From Quillaja saponaria (Eukaryota; Streptophyta; Magnoliopsida; Fabales; Quillajaceae): DNA of 64,000 nucleotides. Where the stretch lies: positions 12,839,528 through 12,903,527 of the forward strand of contig CM055614.1 in assembly GCA_029379385.1 (NCBI GenBank), read 5' to 3'. Shown one piece after another: positions 48,092-60,476 of the stretch (positions within the stretch are counted from its first letter, which is position 1; the number at the start of each line of letters is the position of its first letter). A program made the translations under genes and the position numbers. The notes beneath the pieces were generated by a model that saw only the letters and a list, made by a program, of their open reading frames with translations, did no database searches and was not told where the DNA came from.

Positions 48092-51000
48092 TTATAAGAA
48101 AACTGCAATCAGTGCTAGAAGACCTAGAATTACAGAGCTTCTGAATGATCCACCACCATAGTAGTATTCTGACAGGCAGCCTGAACTTGTGGTATTTGAA
48201 GATGGGGCTAGTGATGTCTCATTTACCCTGGTGCCATTTTTACCACCACTACTGTTCAAGACATGCCCCAAACAAACAAAAAAAGTAGTTCAGCAAACCA
48301 GTTATGGACATCAAACAAAAATAGATCAGAAAAATAGACAATACATGTGTTTTGGAAATTGACAAAATGAATTAGCAGAGTACAGAAGGTTAAATAATAC
48401 CTTCCCGGAAAAATACAAGAACCATGACCTGCAACAACAATGCAACAAACATTAATTATATCATATATGATAAGCAAGATCCTAACAAATAAACAAGACA
48501 AAAACTACTAGTAGGTTTTCTAGCTTAGATGCTTAGCTAGACCAAGTAAAAGAAAAACTGCCATCAAATTGCAAACTAAAAATATACAAGAATACAATGA
48601 TCAATATATTCCCAACTTTTTCAAATGATTTCATCTTCCATTTTCCCAAATAGGATGAATTAGCTAAAGAAGCCCCACAGTAAAAGAAAATTAAACCTAG
48701 GACATCATCTTGGGTGTTTGTATATGTGTGCGTGCATGCATGCATTCATACCTAGCCAATGAATTAGGTAATAGTGTTGTGTTACTTTCACACATTTTTC
48801 TACTAGGCTTGTTATCAAATTTGTGCTTGTACATTTCATAGATTAGTTTATCTATGAATGTGCCCAGATGCCATACTTGGGTTTGTGGTAGTGATGATGG
48901 CAACCCCTTTAAAATCGCAGGTCCCAGGAGATTTGGCCATTTGTTGAAAATATGCATTGAAAGCATATGTAGCATGTGCAACCACATTATCTGGATCATA
49001 ACACGGTTGTCCCTGCAATAAAGGTGAACAGTCCACTTTTCCTGGTCCACAAGCCCAATCAAGCCCTGCCTGTAGCATCTTTGGATCAGCATTATTTTTT
49101 GCAACACAGAAGGTCTGGTTTGTGGTGTCATTTGCCAATACTGTACCAGCACCTGTCAAGTGTAAAATATACACTGGCACTCCATTAGCATTAAAGAGCC
49201 CCCAATTCTTCTCGGAGACTGGACCTGATCTTAAGTCTTCATTATAAAGCTCATATATGTAAGTACTAACTGCAACTCCAGGGTGTTTTGGAGTCCCCGT
49301 GTTGTTAAGCACATGTCTGATCAAGTTACTGTTGTAAGTGTTAGCATTATCAAGTGTTGCATCTCGCTCAGAGGAGTCACCCTTGGAGGGCCATCCGGAC
49401 TCAGTCACAACAATTGGAACATTGGTGAAGTTTAAGTAGGACATTGCAAAATAAGCTGCATCAACAACAGCATCAAAGACATTAGTGTAATGCAGAAGCG
49501 TGTTATGATCGACAGCTTCCTTGTTTGGAGGCAAGGGACGGAATAGTGCATAATCGAGTGGGATAACATCGTTGGATTGAATGTAATCATAATATGGGTA
49601 TACATTGAGCATAAGGTAGGAACCTGAGGACTGCAAAAATTTTAGCAAAGGAACCATAACTGGATCCCATGAACGATTAAAGAAGGCTTGGGAAGGTGGG
49701 AAGGAGTCAAGGATGATGGAAGAGGAATGTGTAGTAGAGACTTTGATTTGCCGATCAAGGTTAGAGGCAACAAGGGCAGAGTGAATGAACTTTAGGGCAG
49801 ATACTAGCACTGGAGCTGCATTTGGGAGTGTAGTTAGCACTTCAGATCCAACAGCTATGGCTGTGATGTTGGTTGCAGGGACATGGGCAATGACATTGCG
49901 AGTAATCCAGTTTGCTGCAGTGGCATTAGACTGACCAATGCCAAGGAGTTGGTCATTTGGAACAGAAACAGTGACAGAGATGCCTGTGTTGGCTAGTGCA
50001 AGAAGTATAGCTCGGTCTGTATCATATAGTCTGACATGATGGATATTCTGAGCCTTGAGAAGGGCCACAACCTGCGTTGGACTTGGCATGTCAGAGACAT
50101 CTGTACCAATGTTCACACCAATGAAGGCATCTGCAGCAAAAAAAAAAAAAAAAAACAAAACAAAAAACAAACAAATGAGTCAGGTCTATAAGTTTAGATA
50201 AACAAAAGTTGTCTTCAGTTCACAATAGAAGGAGAATGGTGATGACTGTAGACCAAGAAATTTTCACTACAGATGCAATGCCTCAAGTATCAAATTGGCC
50301 TAGTAATTTGACGAATGGGCTGAACCAATGTGACCAAAATGATTATCCATGTTAACTACTGATTAGGTCCTTGTTCCTTATTAAACCACATACTAACACT
50401 TCACACTCCCAATGTAAGACTTGAGGACTTACAAGTTACAAGAGATGGAAAATTAGAAACTGAAGCACATTAGACACTTCTAGATGAAAGTGAGATCCAA
50501 GTATAGAGAAAAATTTAACTGTGATTCCTTCAATAATGCTAGACAATTAGCATTTATAGCCCTTGTTGATATATAACTGGCTTTTGAAGCTTTTCGCAAT
50601 ATATAATCGAGGAAGTCCTCAGTTCTTTGCAAGGCAACCTAGGTAGATCAACCACACTGTAGATACATTAACAAGTTCACTTCAATTCTGTTCAGTTTTC
50701 AGAGATGATTATGTACTGACCTTCAGAGACAGCTTGATAGGAAATGTCAAGACATGAAATGGAAGCAGTTAAAACAGATAGAGATGGATTAACTTCTTGT
50801 AGAGACTTATTACAGTTTCTAGTGTTAACATAAGTGAAAACAATTAAAAAAAAATATGGAAACACAATAGTTGTCCTTATACAATCTAAAAGACATATAA
50901 TTGTACCATTAACTATTATATAAATCTCATTGGCAAGCCATGACTGCCCACTTGAACAGATCGTGAATTATGAAAGCATTAAGGTAATTTAGTTGTTACG

Positions 51001-52263
51001 TGTCACTAAAGTGTGGAGGGGGGAGGGGGGGAGGGGGCGAGACCAGAGATAATACTTTCTTGGTTACACATTGTCGACCTACTAAACCTATTGCTTCAAG
51101 AGAAAGAATTGGGTGTTGATAAATAGTGATTACAATTCATGCCAAGTGAAACATTATCCAGAGAACTTGGCCATTTTCAAACAACTAGCATTATAGTTAA
51201 GCAATTCTTTTCCTCTTTGAGTTTAAGAATTCTTTTGAAGATTTCAATGTTCTCTTAATACGTTTTCCATCATCTAAGAGAGGACAAGAATTAAATACAA
51301 ATATTTAAACAGTCTGGGGTAAAATACATAGATCAGAAATCAGAATGTAGCAGTACTACCATTATTTCTCCATCTGACCAAACGAACTAATTTCACTTGA
51401 AATACACTGAGCATTTTCTCCATACTTCCAAAAGGTCTCTAGATAAAATTTAATATATAGAACAACTAAGGAGGGTTATAGGCTTGTGAGTATATTCCCA
51501 GGTACCCAATTAATTAAATTTTCATCATTTGTATTTTCAAGTTAAGGGTATTTGGTCCCACTGACACTTTTTAGAAAAACGTAGTTTAAGTTGCAAATGG
51601 ACTGTAATGAGCTGGGACGCAATAAAGCTGCTTTCATTAAAGATGGGTAGGACGGATCAGAGACCTTCAATAAAGGGAAATATTTTTTCCATTGCTGAGA
51701 CCTCGGGGGAAAAAAATTTAATTTAAACCATATAGATCACCCCTTTCTCTCGAACCATTCTTATGTGCATCTGCAGTTTCCAAAAACCACTTGTGCTCTT
51801 AGCAAAACTGCGACTTCATACTAGAGCCTAGATTAATCACACAAGATATAAAATTATGAAGACCCATTGAGTCTTGTCCCTGTGTCCCAAATATTGATAA
51901 AATCCAACAAATGCAAGGGGTAACGTATGAGATTCCATTCCACTTGAGCGAAGTTACTCAAACCATGGAGATTTGCATATAGCACAGAAAGTATGCAACT
52001 TTTGTAAGCAACGGAGCGAATATATTTAAGAATAGACATCAACTTATATGCATTGAAGATTTGAAGTATAATAAAACCATGATCTTCAAATAGATTAATC
52101 ACAAAGAGCTCAGCGAAACAAAGCTATGGAGAACCCAAAAGGAAAAGAAAGATAAAAACTTCAAATTAAAGCACATGATGAGAGAAATACAAGGTGGAAG
52201 AAGCTTACCTTCATCAGCAGAAACAGAGACGGCTAGGAGGAAAAGGAGCAGCACCAGAGCCAT
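48092..52263 (-). CDS. GPI-anchored glucan endo-1,3-beta-glucosidase, GH17 plus X8 (4 exons, 498 aa)
   Basis: Minus-strand exons are 52209-52263, 48877-50130, 48401-48428 and 48092-48251, all GT-AG; the joined frame is 1497 nt. Residues 1-16 are a signal peptide (MALVLLLFLLAVSVSA). GH17 begins at IGVNIGTD (about residue 22) and runs to about 345, with the proton donor Glu in AVGSEV (about E115) and the nucleophile Glu in VTESGWPS (about E262). An X8/CBM43 domain with its cysteines spans about 356-447 (TFCVAKNN, DWACG, CSPLLQGQPCYDP, GTCDF, GSCIFPG). A Ser/Thr/Asn-rich linker and hydrophobic tail (ILGLLALIAVFL) predict a GPI anchor. Such enzymes hydrolyse callose at the cell surface and plasmodesmata. 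The first exon encodes only the signal peptide, and intron 1 is 2.1 kb. The 28-base exon 3 restores the conserved GSCIFPG. Several N-glycosylation sites are present. All catalytic residues look intact. Confidence 0.94.
51013..51040. repeat. G-run in glucanase intron 1
   Basis: Plus-strand GGAGGGGGGAGGGGGGGAG has four or more runs of at least three Gs in under 30 bases. In the sense strand of the glucanase pre-mRNA this is a C-run. Confidence 0.85.
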
Positions 52264-53455
52264 TTAGTACCACTATAAATCCGCTAACTCTAATAAAATA
52301 TAGAAGCCCGCTACTGCTGCTTCTATACTATTTCAGATAAACCCAGGAGGAATAAACCGGAAAGCAAACGTGCCCAAAAAGATAAAAGGGGAAAGGAAAA
52401 GAATGGAAAGGAAATTTTCCAAGAGAAGATAAAAAAAAGAAAGTTGCTTCTTTTATTTAAGGTTCGTCGAACAGTGGGGGAATTTTAATTGTAAAGAAAA
52501 TAGAGGTGGTTCTTTTGTATTTGCGAGAGGGTTGTTTATGTACTTTAGGCATCAAGGTGCTTCAGAGATTGGACGGCTAAGATTGACATTGAGGCCTACT
52601 ATACGACAATAATTCAAACTTAAAAATGTATTCTAGCATTTGTATTGTGTTGGTGCTGACATGGCGAAGTAGCTGGATTCAACGGTCACAATCGGACAAG
52701 TTTCTTGTTGTTTTTAAATTTTTTATACTTGTCACCACATTTTTATTTTTGTTTATTCGAACACTTTACCAAATTAAAAATAGTTTAATTAGTCAATGAT
52801 TTAATTACGAGTTGATGACTCCGGATAAAAATTAGAGAAACACATTGTTTAGGTGGCTATCCCATTCTACCACCTCAATCAAAGAATATTTTATTTTAGC
52901 TGTCATATATAAGTTTCTCAACTTCTAAACTAAGATTGTCCCTGATAATACTATTACAAATCTAATGTTGCTAGGAAAAATTGAAATTAGTTTTACTTGA
53001 GTTAATTTTACACTTTTTATATTCGAAATAAATATAATTGTATAAAATTTAAATTAAATTTATTTTAAATTTATATTTTATTAAATTTTAAAACAAATAA
53101 GTTAAATTTAATTTTGTGAAATTTATTTAATATAACTTATTATTTTGTCATATCTTAAATGACATTTATATCTTTATACATTATTTTCAATTTAGATAAA
53201 TAGTTGAAAGCCCTCTAACACTTCACCTCACATACTCACTTAACCAATTTTTAAAAAAAAAAAAAATCAACTGCTTTTCTTTTATTTTTTCATTTAATAA
53301 TAATTAGTCCCTCGTTTCTATATTTTTAGTTTAATGATAAATTTATTAAAAACAATTGAGGGTATAGAAAACATACTTAAACTAAAATAAATTCTCAATT
53401 TAGTCTAAATAAAAAAATTAGATTGAAATGATCAACTCACTTTTTATTTATTTAT
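52264..53455. promoter_or_regulatory. Upstream region of the glucanase gene
   Basis: The region immediately before the minus-strand ATG. CCTTAAATAAAAG (minus, about 52450-52462) is a possible TATA box, giving a leader of about 160 bases. Beyond about 52600 it is AT-rich with nothing recognised. Confidence 0.4.
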
Positions 53456-53459
53456 GATA

Positions 53460-53740
53460 AGGCTTGCATAAAGAAAAAGAGCAAAAAAAGGCAAGGTCTT
53501 TCAAAACAACAGAAACAAATATTAACTGTCTGGGAAACAAAGTTCCCTTATAGTCCGTTAAAATAATTTCAGTTACCAGCACAGGGCCTAGTCAAACAAC
53601 ATAAACGAACATAAACGAAAATGAAAGAGAGCATCCTTAGTTACCCATGTAGGGGCTGAATCAAACAACATAAATGAAAACTAAAAAGAGCATCCCTTTC
53701 TTGGCCAACTCGTCTGCATCTTGATTGGCTTCTAAAGGTG
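53460..53740 (-). pseudogene. Remnant of a LINE-type RNase H end (non-LTR retrotransposon)
   Basis: The minus strand at 53694-53732 reads EANQDADELAKKG, the hallmark end of the RVT_3 RNase H domain in plant LINEs. Downstream text (53620-53690) repeats a GATGCTC...GTTGTTTGA block twice. No upstream RT is present. Confidence 0.55.
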
Positions 53741-55280
53741 TGAATCAAGAATAGGTGAGAGATCAATTGCATCAAGAACATGCATTCATACAGGGTGGAC
53801 TGATTCTATTTATATTATTGGCTTTATATATAAGAGTGTATGGGGTACAGGTTATGATAAGAAAAATCAAATAGAGATTGTATCGATTTACAAGCTGATT
53901 GAGTCCTATTATTATAAATCTTTATTTGTAATTGAAAACTCTTAATTTTAATTTTGCAATAATATTGTAAAATATGTGCATTTACACAAATAACTTGCTC
54001 ATAAAACTGATAAAATAGAATATGACAGAAAGGATCCGGGTAGTTCAGATCACTACCTGGATCCAAAACATGTAAAATCCTACTTCATATGGACCCGAAT
54101 AGATTTATTTTACAATATTTTTTTACTCTTTTACATGGTTTTTATTAAGTTTTGATTTGTTCGGACTTACATGTCAAGGTAAATGTGTCTCTAAAGTCCA
54201 AGGGGAGGCCGAGGTAGCATCTAGAGTCTCTCCCTTAAATCAGTTATTTTTGTAAAAAGTAATGTGAAAGTGTAAAATATGGAAAATCAAGATCTTTTAT
54301 TTTTGGAAATTACCTGCTTTATATAGTGAGATATTGCTAATAAGATCACGCCACGTGTCAACTAAGTTTTTTTTTTTTTTTTTTTGGTTTCATTTTAGAT
54401 GATATTGCCATATATTGTGTATAAATTGACTGAGATGTAATAATATACTGTAAGGGTTAGTTTGGTATGCAGGTTTGGTTATTTCATTCCATTAATGATT
54501 CGAAGAAATGAGTATTCTTTTGTTTAATATGTTTTTAGCCTCAGAATACTCATTCCATTCCGGTCATTTTATTTTATAGAATCAAGAATCCTCAAACTTA
54601 TCTATGAAGTGGGATTGCTCATTCCTACTTTTATAAAATTGATTTAATTCAGTTAAATTATCAAAAAATTATTATCTCTCATTAAAAAAAAGTTGAATAT
54701 TAATAAAATAATAATATTATACATAAATAAATAAAATATATTTATTATTTAATTTAGATAAATAACAAAAATACTTTCATATCATAGTAAATAATATAAT
54801 TATAAATAATTAATTAATGTTAAATAAATAATTTAGTTAAGTAATTTTAAACTAAAATATTAGTATTAATAAATAATAAAATTAATATAATTAACAATAA
54901 AATTAATATGAGTAATAATAAAATTAATTAATCATATAATTTTTTTTCAAAAAATTAATAAAAAATAATAAATATATATTTTATAATTATGTTAGCTTTT
55001 TATTATTTTATTTATTAAGAGATATTTTTACCATTTTAGTATAATTTTTCCGTTATTTCAAGTCTAAAAATTATATAAAAATCAATAACTACAATAAAAA
55101 AATTATTTTATCCTACCTGTATTTTATTCTCAATTTATTCTCATTCTAATTTTATATAAATTACTATTGCATACTAAATTAGTCATGATAATTTTGTGTG
55201 TCATTTGTATTATGATCTGGAAATCACTGGGCTACATAAAAAATCTGAACAGATTGGACTGATACTAACAATGATCTGAT
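53741..55280. other. AT-rich intergenic DNA
   Basis: No recognisable gene. The stretch 54640-55120 is almost pure A/T (AATAAT, TTAATA runs). A poly-T of about 18 bases lies at 54367-54385. Confidence 0.6.
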
Positions 55281-55309
55281 CCCTACTTTGTAAGTATTAC
55301 CAGTTTTTT

Positions 55310-55660
55310 TTCCAACAGATTCGGGCTCTGGGCCGACGCGATACTCTGACTTCTGTCGACATAGGGCAACTCGCCTGGCCAAAGCAATTCTATTCTGCCT
55401 TTCACTCTCTCTCTCTCTCTTTCACCTTGCCCTTGCTGCCATTGCTGATCTCTTCAACCTTTACTTAGGTGTAATTAGCTCTCATCCTTCTCTCACTTCA
55501 CTATCTTTTATTTTTCTTTAATTTTGATGTTTTCAATTTGTGTTTTCAGAGAACTAGGCTCCAAAAACCTGAAGATTCATTTCGGGAACGCTGTAAGTGC
55601 CTATGTGAAATTTGAATTCATTCTTTTGGTTTGTAAATGTTAATTTGAGCGTTTTTGGTG
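55310..55660 (+). other. Possible isolated gene leader with a spliced 5' UTR
   Basis: A GC-richer stretch (GGGCTCTGGGCCGACGCG near 55323) is followed by a CT microsatellite (about 55407-55422), TACTTAG|GTGTAATT near 55468 and TTTTCAG|AGAACTAGGC near 55550. CGGGAACGCT|GTAAGTG near 55592 follows. This is a typical plant layout: pyrimidine-rich 5' UTR, first intron, short second exon. No coding exon follows before the copia LTR at 56045. It may be a leader cut off by transposons or part of an unrecognised element. Confidence 0.4.
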
Positions 55661-56044
55661 CTTCTCTCTTAGTCAATATTCTGCGGTTTTTGTTTTATTA
55701 AATAGTTTTTGAAGTAAATATACTTTTGCTTATATGCCAATATCTAGTTTGTCAAACCTTTGGAAATTTAGGTTTGCCTTTATTTCTTTTCTCTACGGCC
55801 TCTGAAAATGGGCAAACAACGAAAGGAAAATAAAAAAAAAGTTGATGGATCGCTATAGTTGGTGTATTGTGTAGATAGTATTGTACTTTGTTTTGAAATT
55901 ATCAAGCTGATCTTGTTGAAACTCTAGAGATTTTGTTCTCAAATTCAGTACTTCTGTCAAACAATAGGAATCATTGGTTTTTTAGCTGTATTAGTGAGGC
56001 AGAAGTAAAGGACGCCATAAAGGAAATGAAGATACAAAAAGCTG

Positions 56045-57424
56045 TGTTAGAATTAATATACTTCCTCGTAAAATATCTAGAAGCAAAATAAACTAGTTAA
56101 GGTAAAACAGTAAAAGTTTCTAGACAATTATTAAAGGTTATTGTCAAGCTTGGTCTCTAAAGAATGGTAGATAATTACCCAATATCTCTAAGTATGTTAG
56201 CTACATCTAGTGTCCATGGCAATGTTGTCACGGGCGAAAGACACCTCTAAGGTGAGAGGTGCTAAAAAAGTGATAGCCTGAGTGAAGAAATGCGATAATT
56301 CTCAAAATACTACTAAATTATATAGAATTAGACTAGATTGCATAAACAAATGATTATATAAGTTATATCTAATGAATTAAGTTTCTAATTAAAAAATATA
56401 ATGAACTAAATTGAAAAATTAATTACCAAAAATTAATTTTTTAACATATATAAATTATATTTAATGAATTAAGTTTTTAATCAATAAAGCATGTAATAAA
56501 TGGATATTTATATATATCTAATGAATTAATTTTAGTTAACAAAAATATATAATATATAATAATTATATAAGACAAAAGGAATGACTAAAAAAAAAAAAAA
56601 ATTGAAAATTGATGAATAAGTACAAAAAAAGAGTCCCATTAATAACATATAAGGACTAAAAATAAATTAAAAAAAAAAAAAAAACAAAGAGAGTCGTTTC
56701 TTCTCCTTCTTCTTCTTTTTCTTCCTGTCGCGGACGACTCCTTGCTGCTCCACCACCATCTCGCTAGATTTTGGCGGTTTTCCTGGCAGATCTACCTTCA
56801 TTCTCAAGCCCTAACAAATAACAAAAATTAGCTTTCGATTAAAGGTCAAATAAACAAAAAATCAGAAGTTGCAAAGCTCACCGGATCTGCAGGCGCTCGC
56901 CTTTGCCGCTTCTCGACTTAACTAAGGTGGTTCCTAAGGCAGAAGAGGCGCACGCCTCTGCACTGCCAACTCGCTTGAAGGGCCTTCAGGCAGTAGGTCT
57001 CCGCCTCGCCTCGCCTCCCCTGAGTGCTTAGGCAGGCGCCTTCGGCACCCGTGACATCACTAGTCCATGGTATACGTGGGTTTTCTAGATATTGGTAAGA
57101 TAGTTAACATGTAGATATGACTTGTGTAGCGGTAGGATTAGACTAGAGTTATATAGAAATAGTTAAGGTGGTTACATAAGACTATAAATAGGCTGTGAGC
57201 ATTTTGTAATGTAAGATAGTAAAGCTAAAATTTCAAGTCTTTTGGTTATTGTACTATTTTTCTTCATCAATATAATGATTTTATTTTTGCAAAATTTTTA
57301 AGTTTCAATTATTTTATCCAACATTCCAAATACCTACCCAAACATGAAACCTCTAATCCATTACTATCCTACTTAAATCATAAATAATTAATCAACTAAT
57401 TTAACCTCCTTCACAAAACTAACA
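56045..57424 (+). repeat. 5' LTR of a copia element, split by a hAT element
   Basis: It begins TGTTAGAATTAATATAC and ends AAAACTAACA, followed by a primer-binding-like AGTAGTATTAAAGCTT (57425-57440). Without the 843-base hAT element and its 8-base duplication it is about 530 bases. It matches the reverse complement of 60477-61154. A TATA-like ACTATAAATAGG lies near 57181. Confidence 0.75.
56220..57062. mobile_element. Non-autonomous hAT element, 843 bases (TSD GTCCATGG)
   Basis: GTCCATGG flanks both sides (56212-56219 and 57063-57070), the 8-base duplication of hAT elements. The ends CAATGTTGTCACGGGCG and CACCCGTGACATCACTA are imperfect inverted repeats of about 17 bases. The right half is GC-rich with repeated GGCG/CGCC motifs; the left half is AT-rich. 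No transposase is present. It sits inside a copia LTR, whose text is continuous across it and intact in the inverted copy. Confidence 0.88.
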
Positions 57425-59285
57425 GTAGTATTAAAGCTTTGTTCATTCAATTGAGTGAAGGCTCGCTATATCCATAACTTCCTCATCTGGACAATTCATT
57501 CTTTTATCAATTTTCTCTGGCGATAACTATGATTATTAAAGTAATAAAATAAAAATATATTTCATGTCTCAACGCTTGTGGAATATCGTCCATGAAGCGA
57601 TTACTATATTACAAGATAGAACTACTCGCACAAATGCTCAGCAAGGAAAATTGAAGGTGAAACAAAAGGAAATATATGCACTATATGTCATCCAACTAGC
57701 CTTGGCTGGTAATATTTTTTCAAAAATTATTAGAACAATTACAACTAAAGCAACGTGAGATATGTTAGAGGAGGAATTTCAAAGTATTGCTAAGGTAGAT
57801 GCTATTAAACTACAATCTCTAAGAAGTGATTTTGAGAATCTCAAATAAAAAGTAATGAGGCCTTGAAGTATTTTTACTCAGGAGTTAAAGAAATAGTTAA
57901 TAAAATAAGGGCATATAAGGATGGCATTTACAATAAATGAAAATAGTAGAAAATTATTAATTTTGTTACTGAGAAATTTGATCCTATTATTACCATAATA
58001 GAGGAAACAAAGAATCTATAACCAAATTGATGGCTCTTTAGAAGCTTTTGAAAATAGGCTGAGTAGGCGTACTGAATATTCATTAAATAGTGTATTTTAG
58101 TCTAAAACTACTATAAAAAATATAAATATAACGGAAGAGATTCAAGTGAGAAATCTTATGGAGGAAAAAAAAAAATCAAGGTGAAAGGTAGTAAAATTAT
58201 CATCTATGTAGAATTTGTTAAAAAAAAAATCACTTGTAGAAAAATTGTTGGAATCGCAAGAAGTTGCAATGTTGCCGTTGCAAAAGGATCGGGCATATGG
58301 AAAGTGATTGTCATTCCAAATACAATCATCGTGCAAGCTATTTCGAAGATCAAATTGACGTGAAAAAAAAGCACAGAGATGTAAAAAATACATTCTACAT
58401 ATGTTAAGTCGCAAATGAGAAGAGTGATGTTACATGGTTCGATGACAATGCCTGTAGCAATCACATGACACCAAATAAGAGTGTCTTCTTTAAACTAGAT
58501 ACATCGTATAAATCTATAGTTAAACTGGGAGACGATCATTGCATTGACATAACTGATAAAGGTATAGTCACTGTCGAGAGTAAAAGAGATAAGAAGTTTA
58601 TCAATGATGTCCTCTTAGTTCTTAGTTTGACAATCTACTTAGTGTTGGCCAGATGATGGAATTTGGCCATATATTACACTTTGAAGGTGATACTTGTACT
58701 ATATGTGATAAAATTGATTAAAATCTAAAGCTAGCTTGAGTCAAGATGAGGAATAGAAATTTTCTGTTATAGTAGATGTATGCATCAAATACAGGCATGA
58801 AAGCTCAAATTTATGATTCGTGGCTATAGCACCAGAGATTTGGATATTTCAACTATTTAGGGCTAAAGACTCTTTATCAAAAAAGCATGATGTGAGATTT
58901 TTCAAGCATAAATGAAGTTGAAGGAGTTTGTGAAGGTTGCATGCTCGGGAAACAAAGAAGGCAATCATTTTTTGTAAAAGCACATGGAGGACTAGGAAAC
59001 TGCTAGAGCTCGTGCATACAAATGTTTGTGGTCCGAAGAGAACTCCTATCAAAAATCAAAATAGGTACTTTATTTTCTTCATTGATGACTATTCTAGAAT
59101 GACGTGGGTCTACTTTATGCGAGAAAGTTCTGACGTATTCAAAATATTTAGAATATTCAAGACTCTTGTGTAGAAACAAAGTGGTCATAAAATGAAGATG
59201 TTAAGGAGTGATAGAGGTACTGAATATACCTCTTATGAATTCACAAGTTTTGTGAAGATGAAGGAGTTGAGCATCAATTGATTGT
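57425..59285 (+). pseudogene. Copia internal region (gag, protease, partial integrase), decayed, + strand
   Basis: From a primer site near 57427, gag text appears at 57564-57850 (SQRLWNIVHE, DAIKLQSLRSDFENLK), a zinc knuckle remnant near 58250, and a protease near 58437-58660 (WFDDNACSNHMTPN, LGDDHCIDITDKG). Pre-integrase (GCMLG) and integrase core text follow at 58900-59280 (HTNVCGP, IDDYSRMTWVYFMRE, MKMLRSDRGTEY). Stops are frequent. The text breaks off near 59285, where the inverted copy begins. Confidence 0.75.
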
Positions 59286-60476
59286 CATATTTTGTGCTAA
59301 ATTGGGAACTAAGAGGATATCTTTGATGAATTTCTTATCTCTTAGTCTCGACAGTAGCTATACCTTTCTCAGTTATGTTAATGCAACGGTCATCTCCTAG
59401 TTTAATTATAGATTTGTATGATATGTCTTGTTCAGAGACGACACTCTGTTCAGTGTCATGTGATCGCTACAGGCGCTGTCAACAAGCCATTTAATGTCAC
59501 TCTTTTCAGTTGCGGCTTGACATATGTAGAATGCATTTTCTATATTTTCGTGCTTTTGTTCCACATCAACTTGATTTTCGGAATATCTTGCACGATGATT
59601 GTCTTTGGAATGACAATCTTTTTCTTTATGACCGAACATTTTGAAATTGCTTTTTAACAAATTCTACATGGAGGATATTATAACTTCCTTTCACGTTGAT
59701 TGTTATATTTTTCTCCTCCATATGATTTTTCTTTTGAATATTTTCCTTTTTATTTAGAATTTTGAGAACTTATTTAGTTTTAGACTGAAAAACACTTTCT
59801 AATGAGTTTTTAATATGTTTACTCAGCCTATTTTCAAAAGCCTTTAGAGAGCCCTATTAATTCCTTTATTGATAAAGTAGATAGATTATTTGTTTCCTTT
59901 TATCGTGGCAACAATAGGATCAAATTTTTTTGTAATAGAAATTAATATTTTTTTCTATGACTTTTATTGGAAATATCATCTTCATAGACCCTCATTTGAT
60001 TAACTATATATTTAACTCTTGAATAAAAATCCTTCAAGGTCTCAACTTTTCACTTTGAGATTCTCAAAATTTCTCCTTAGAGATTGTAGTTTAATAGCGC
60101 GTACTTTATTAGTATCTTGAAATTCCTCCTGTAATATATCTTGCGCTGCTTTAGTTCTAGTTGCTCCAATAATTCTTGGTAAAATATTGTCAGCCAGGGC
60201 CTGTTGGATGACATTTGACTCATGTGCTTCCTTTTGCACCTCCTTATTTAATTTCTCTTGTTGATTATTTGTGTGAGTAGTTTTATCTTGTGGTATAGTA
60301 ATCTTTTCATAGACAATATTCCACAACTTTAAGATAGGAAATATACTGTTATTTTAATACTCCTATAATCATAGTTTTTGCCAGAGAAAATTGATAAAAG
60401 AATGTATTGAGTTGAGGGAGCCATAAATATTGTGAGCTTTCGTCCAAGTATTGAATGAACAAAACTCTTATACCAC
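59286..60476 (-). pseudogene. Copia internal region (gag, protease), decayed, - strand inverted copy
   Basis: The minus strand carries gag at 60042-60326 (MWNIVYEKITIPQDKT, AIKLQSLRRNFENLK), a zinc knuckle remnant and the protease at 59406-59560 (KMFGHKEKDCHSK, IKWLVDSACSDHMTLN), with continuing protease text to about 59290. It is the same family as 57425-59285 in opposite orientation, with independent changes. The primer-like site is TGGTATAAGAG (minus, near 60465-60475). Confidence 0.75.

Noticed and set aside
48848..48876. Glucanase ending with MASGHIHR
   Set aside because: This is read-through past a donor site. Exons 3 and 4 restore the conserved GSCIFPG and a GPI tail.
48976..49188. 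Plus-strand frame opposite glucanase exon 2
   Set aside because: It is a shadow of the X8-coding region.
50131..50170. Alternative start of the glucanase at MFFVLFFFFFF, which looks like a signal peptide
   Set aside because: It is the poly-T tract and acceptor of intron 1 read through. A proper signal-peptide exon with a good donor lies at 52209-52263.
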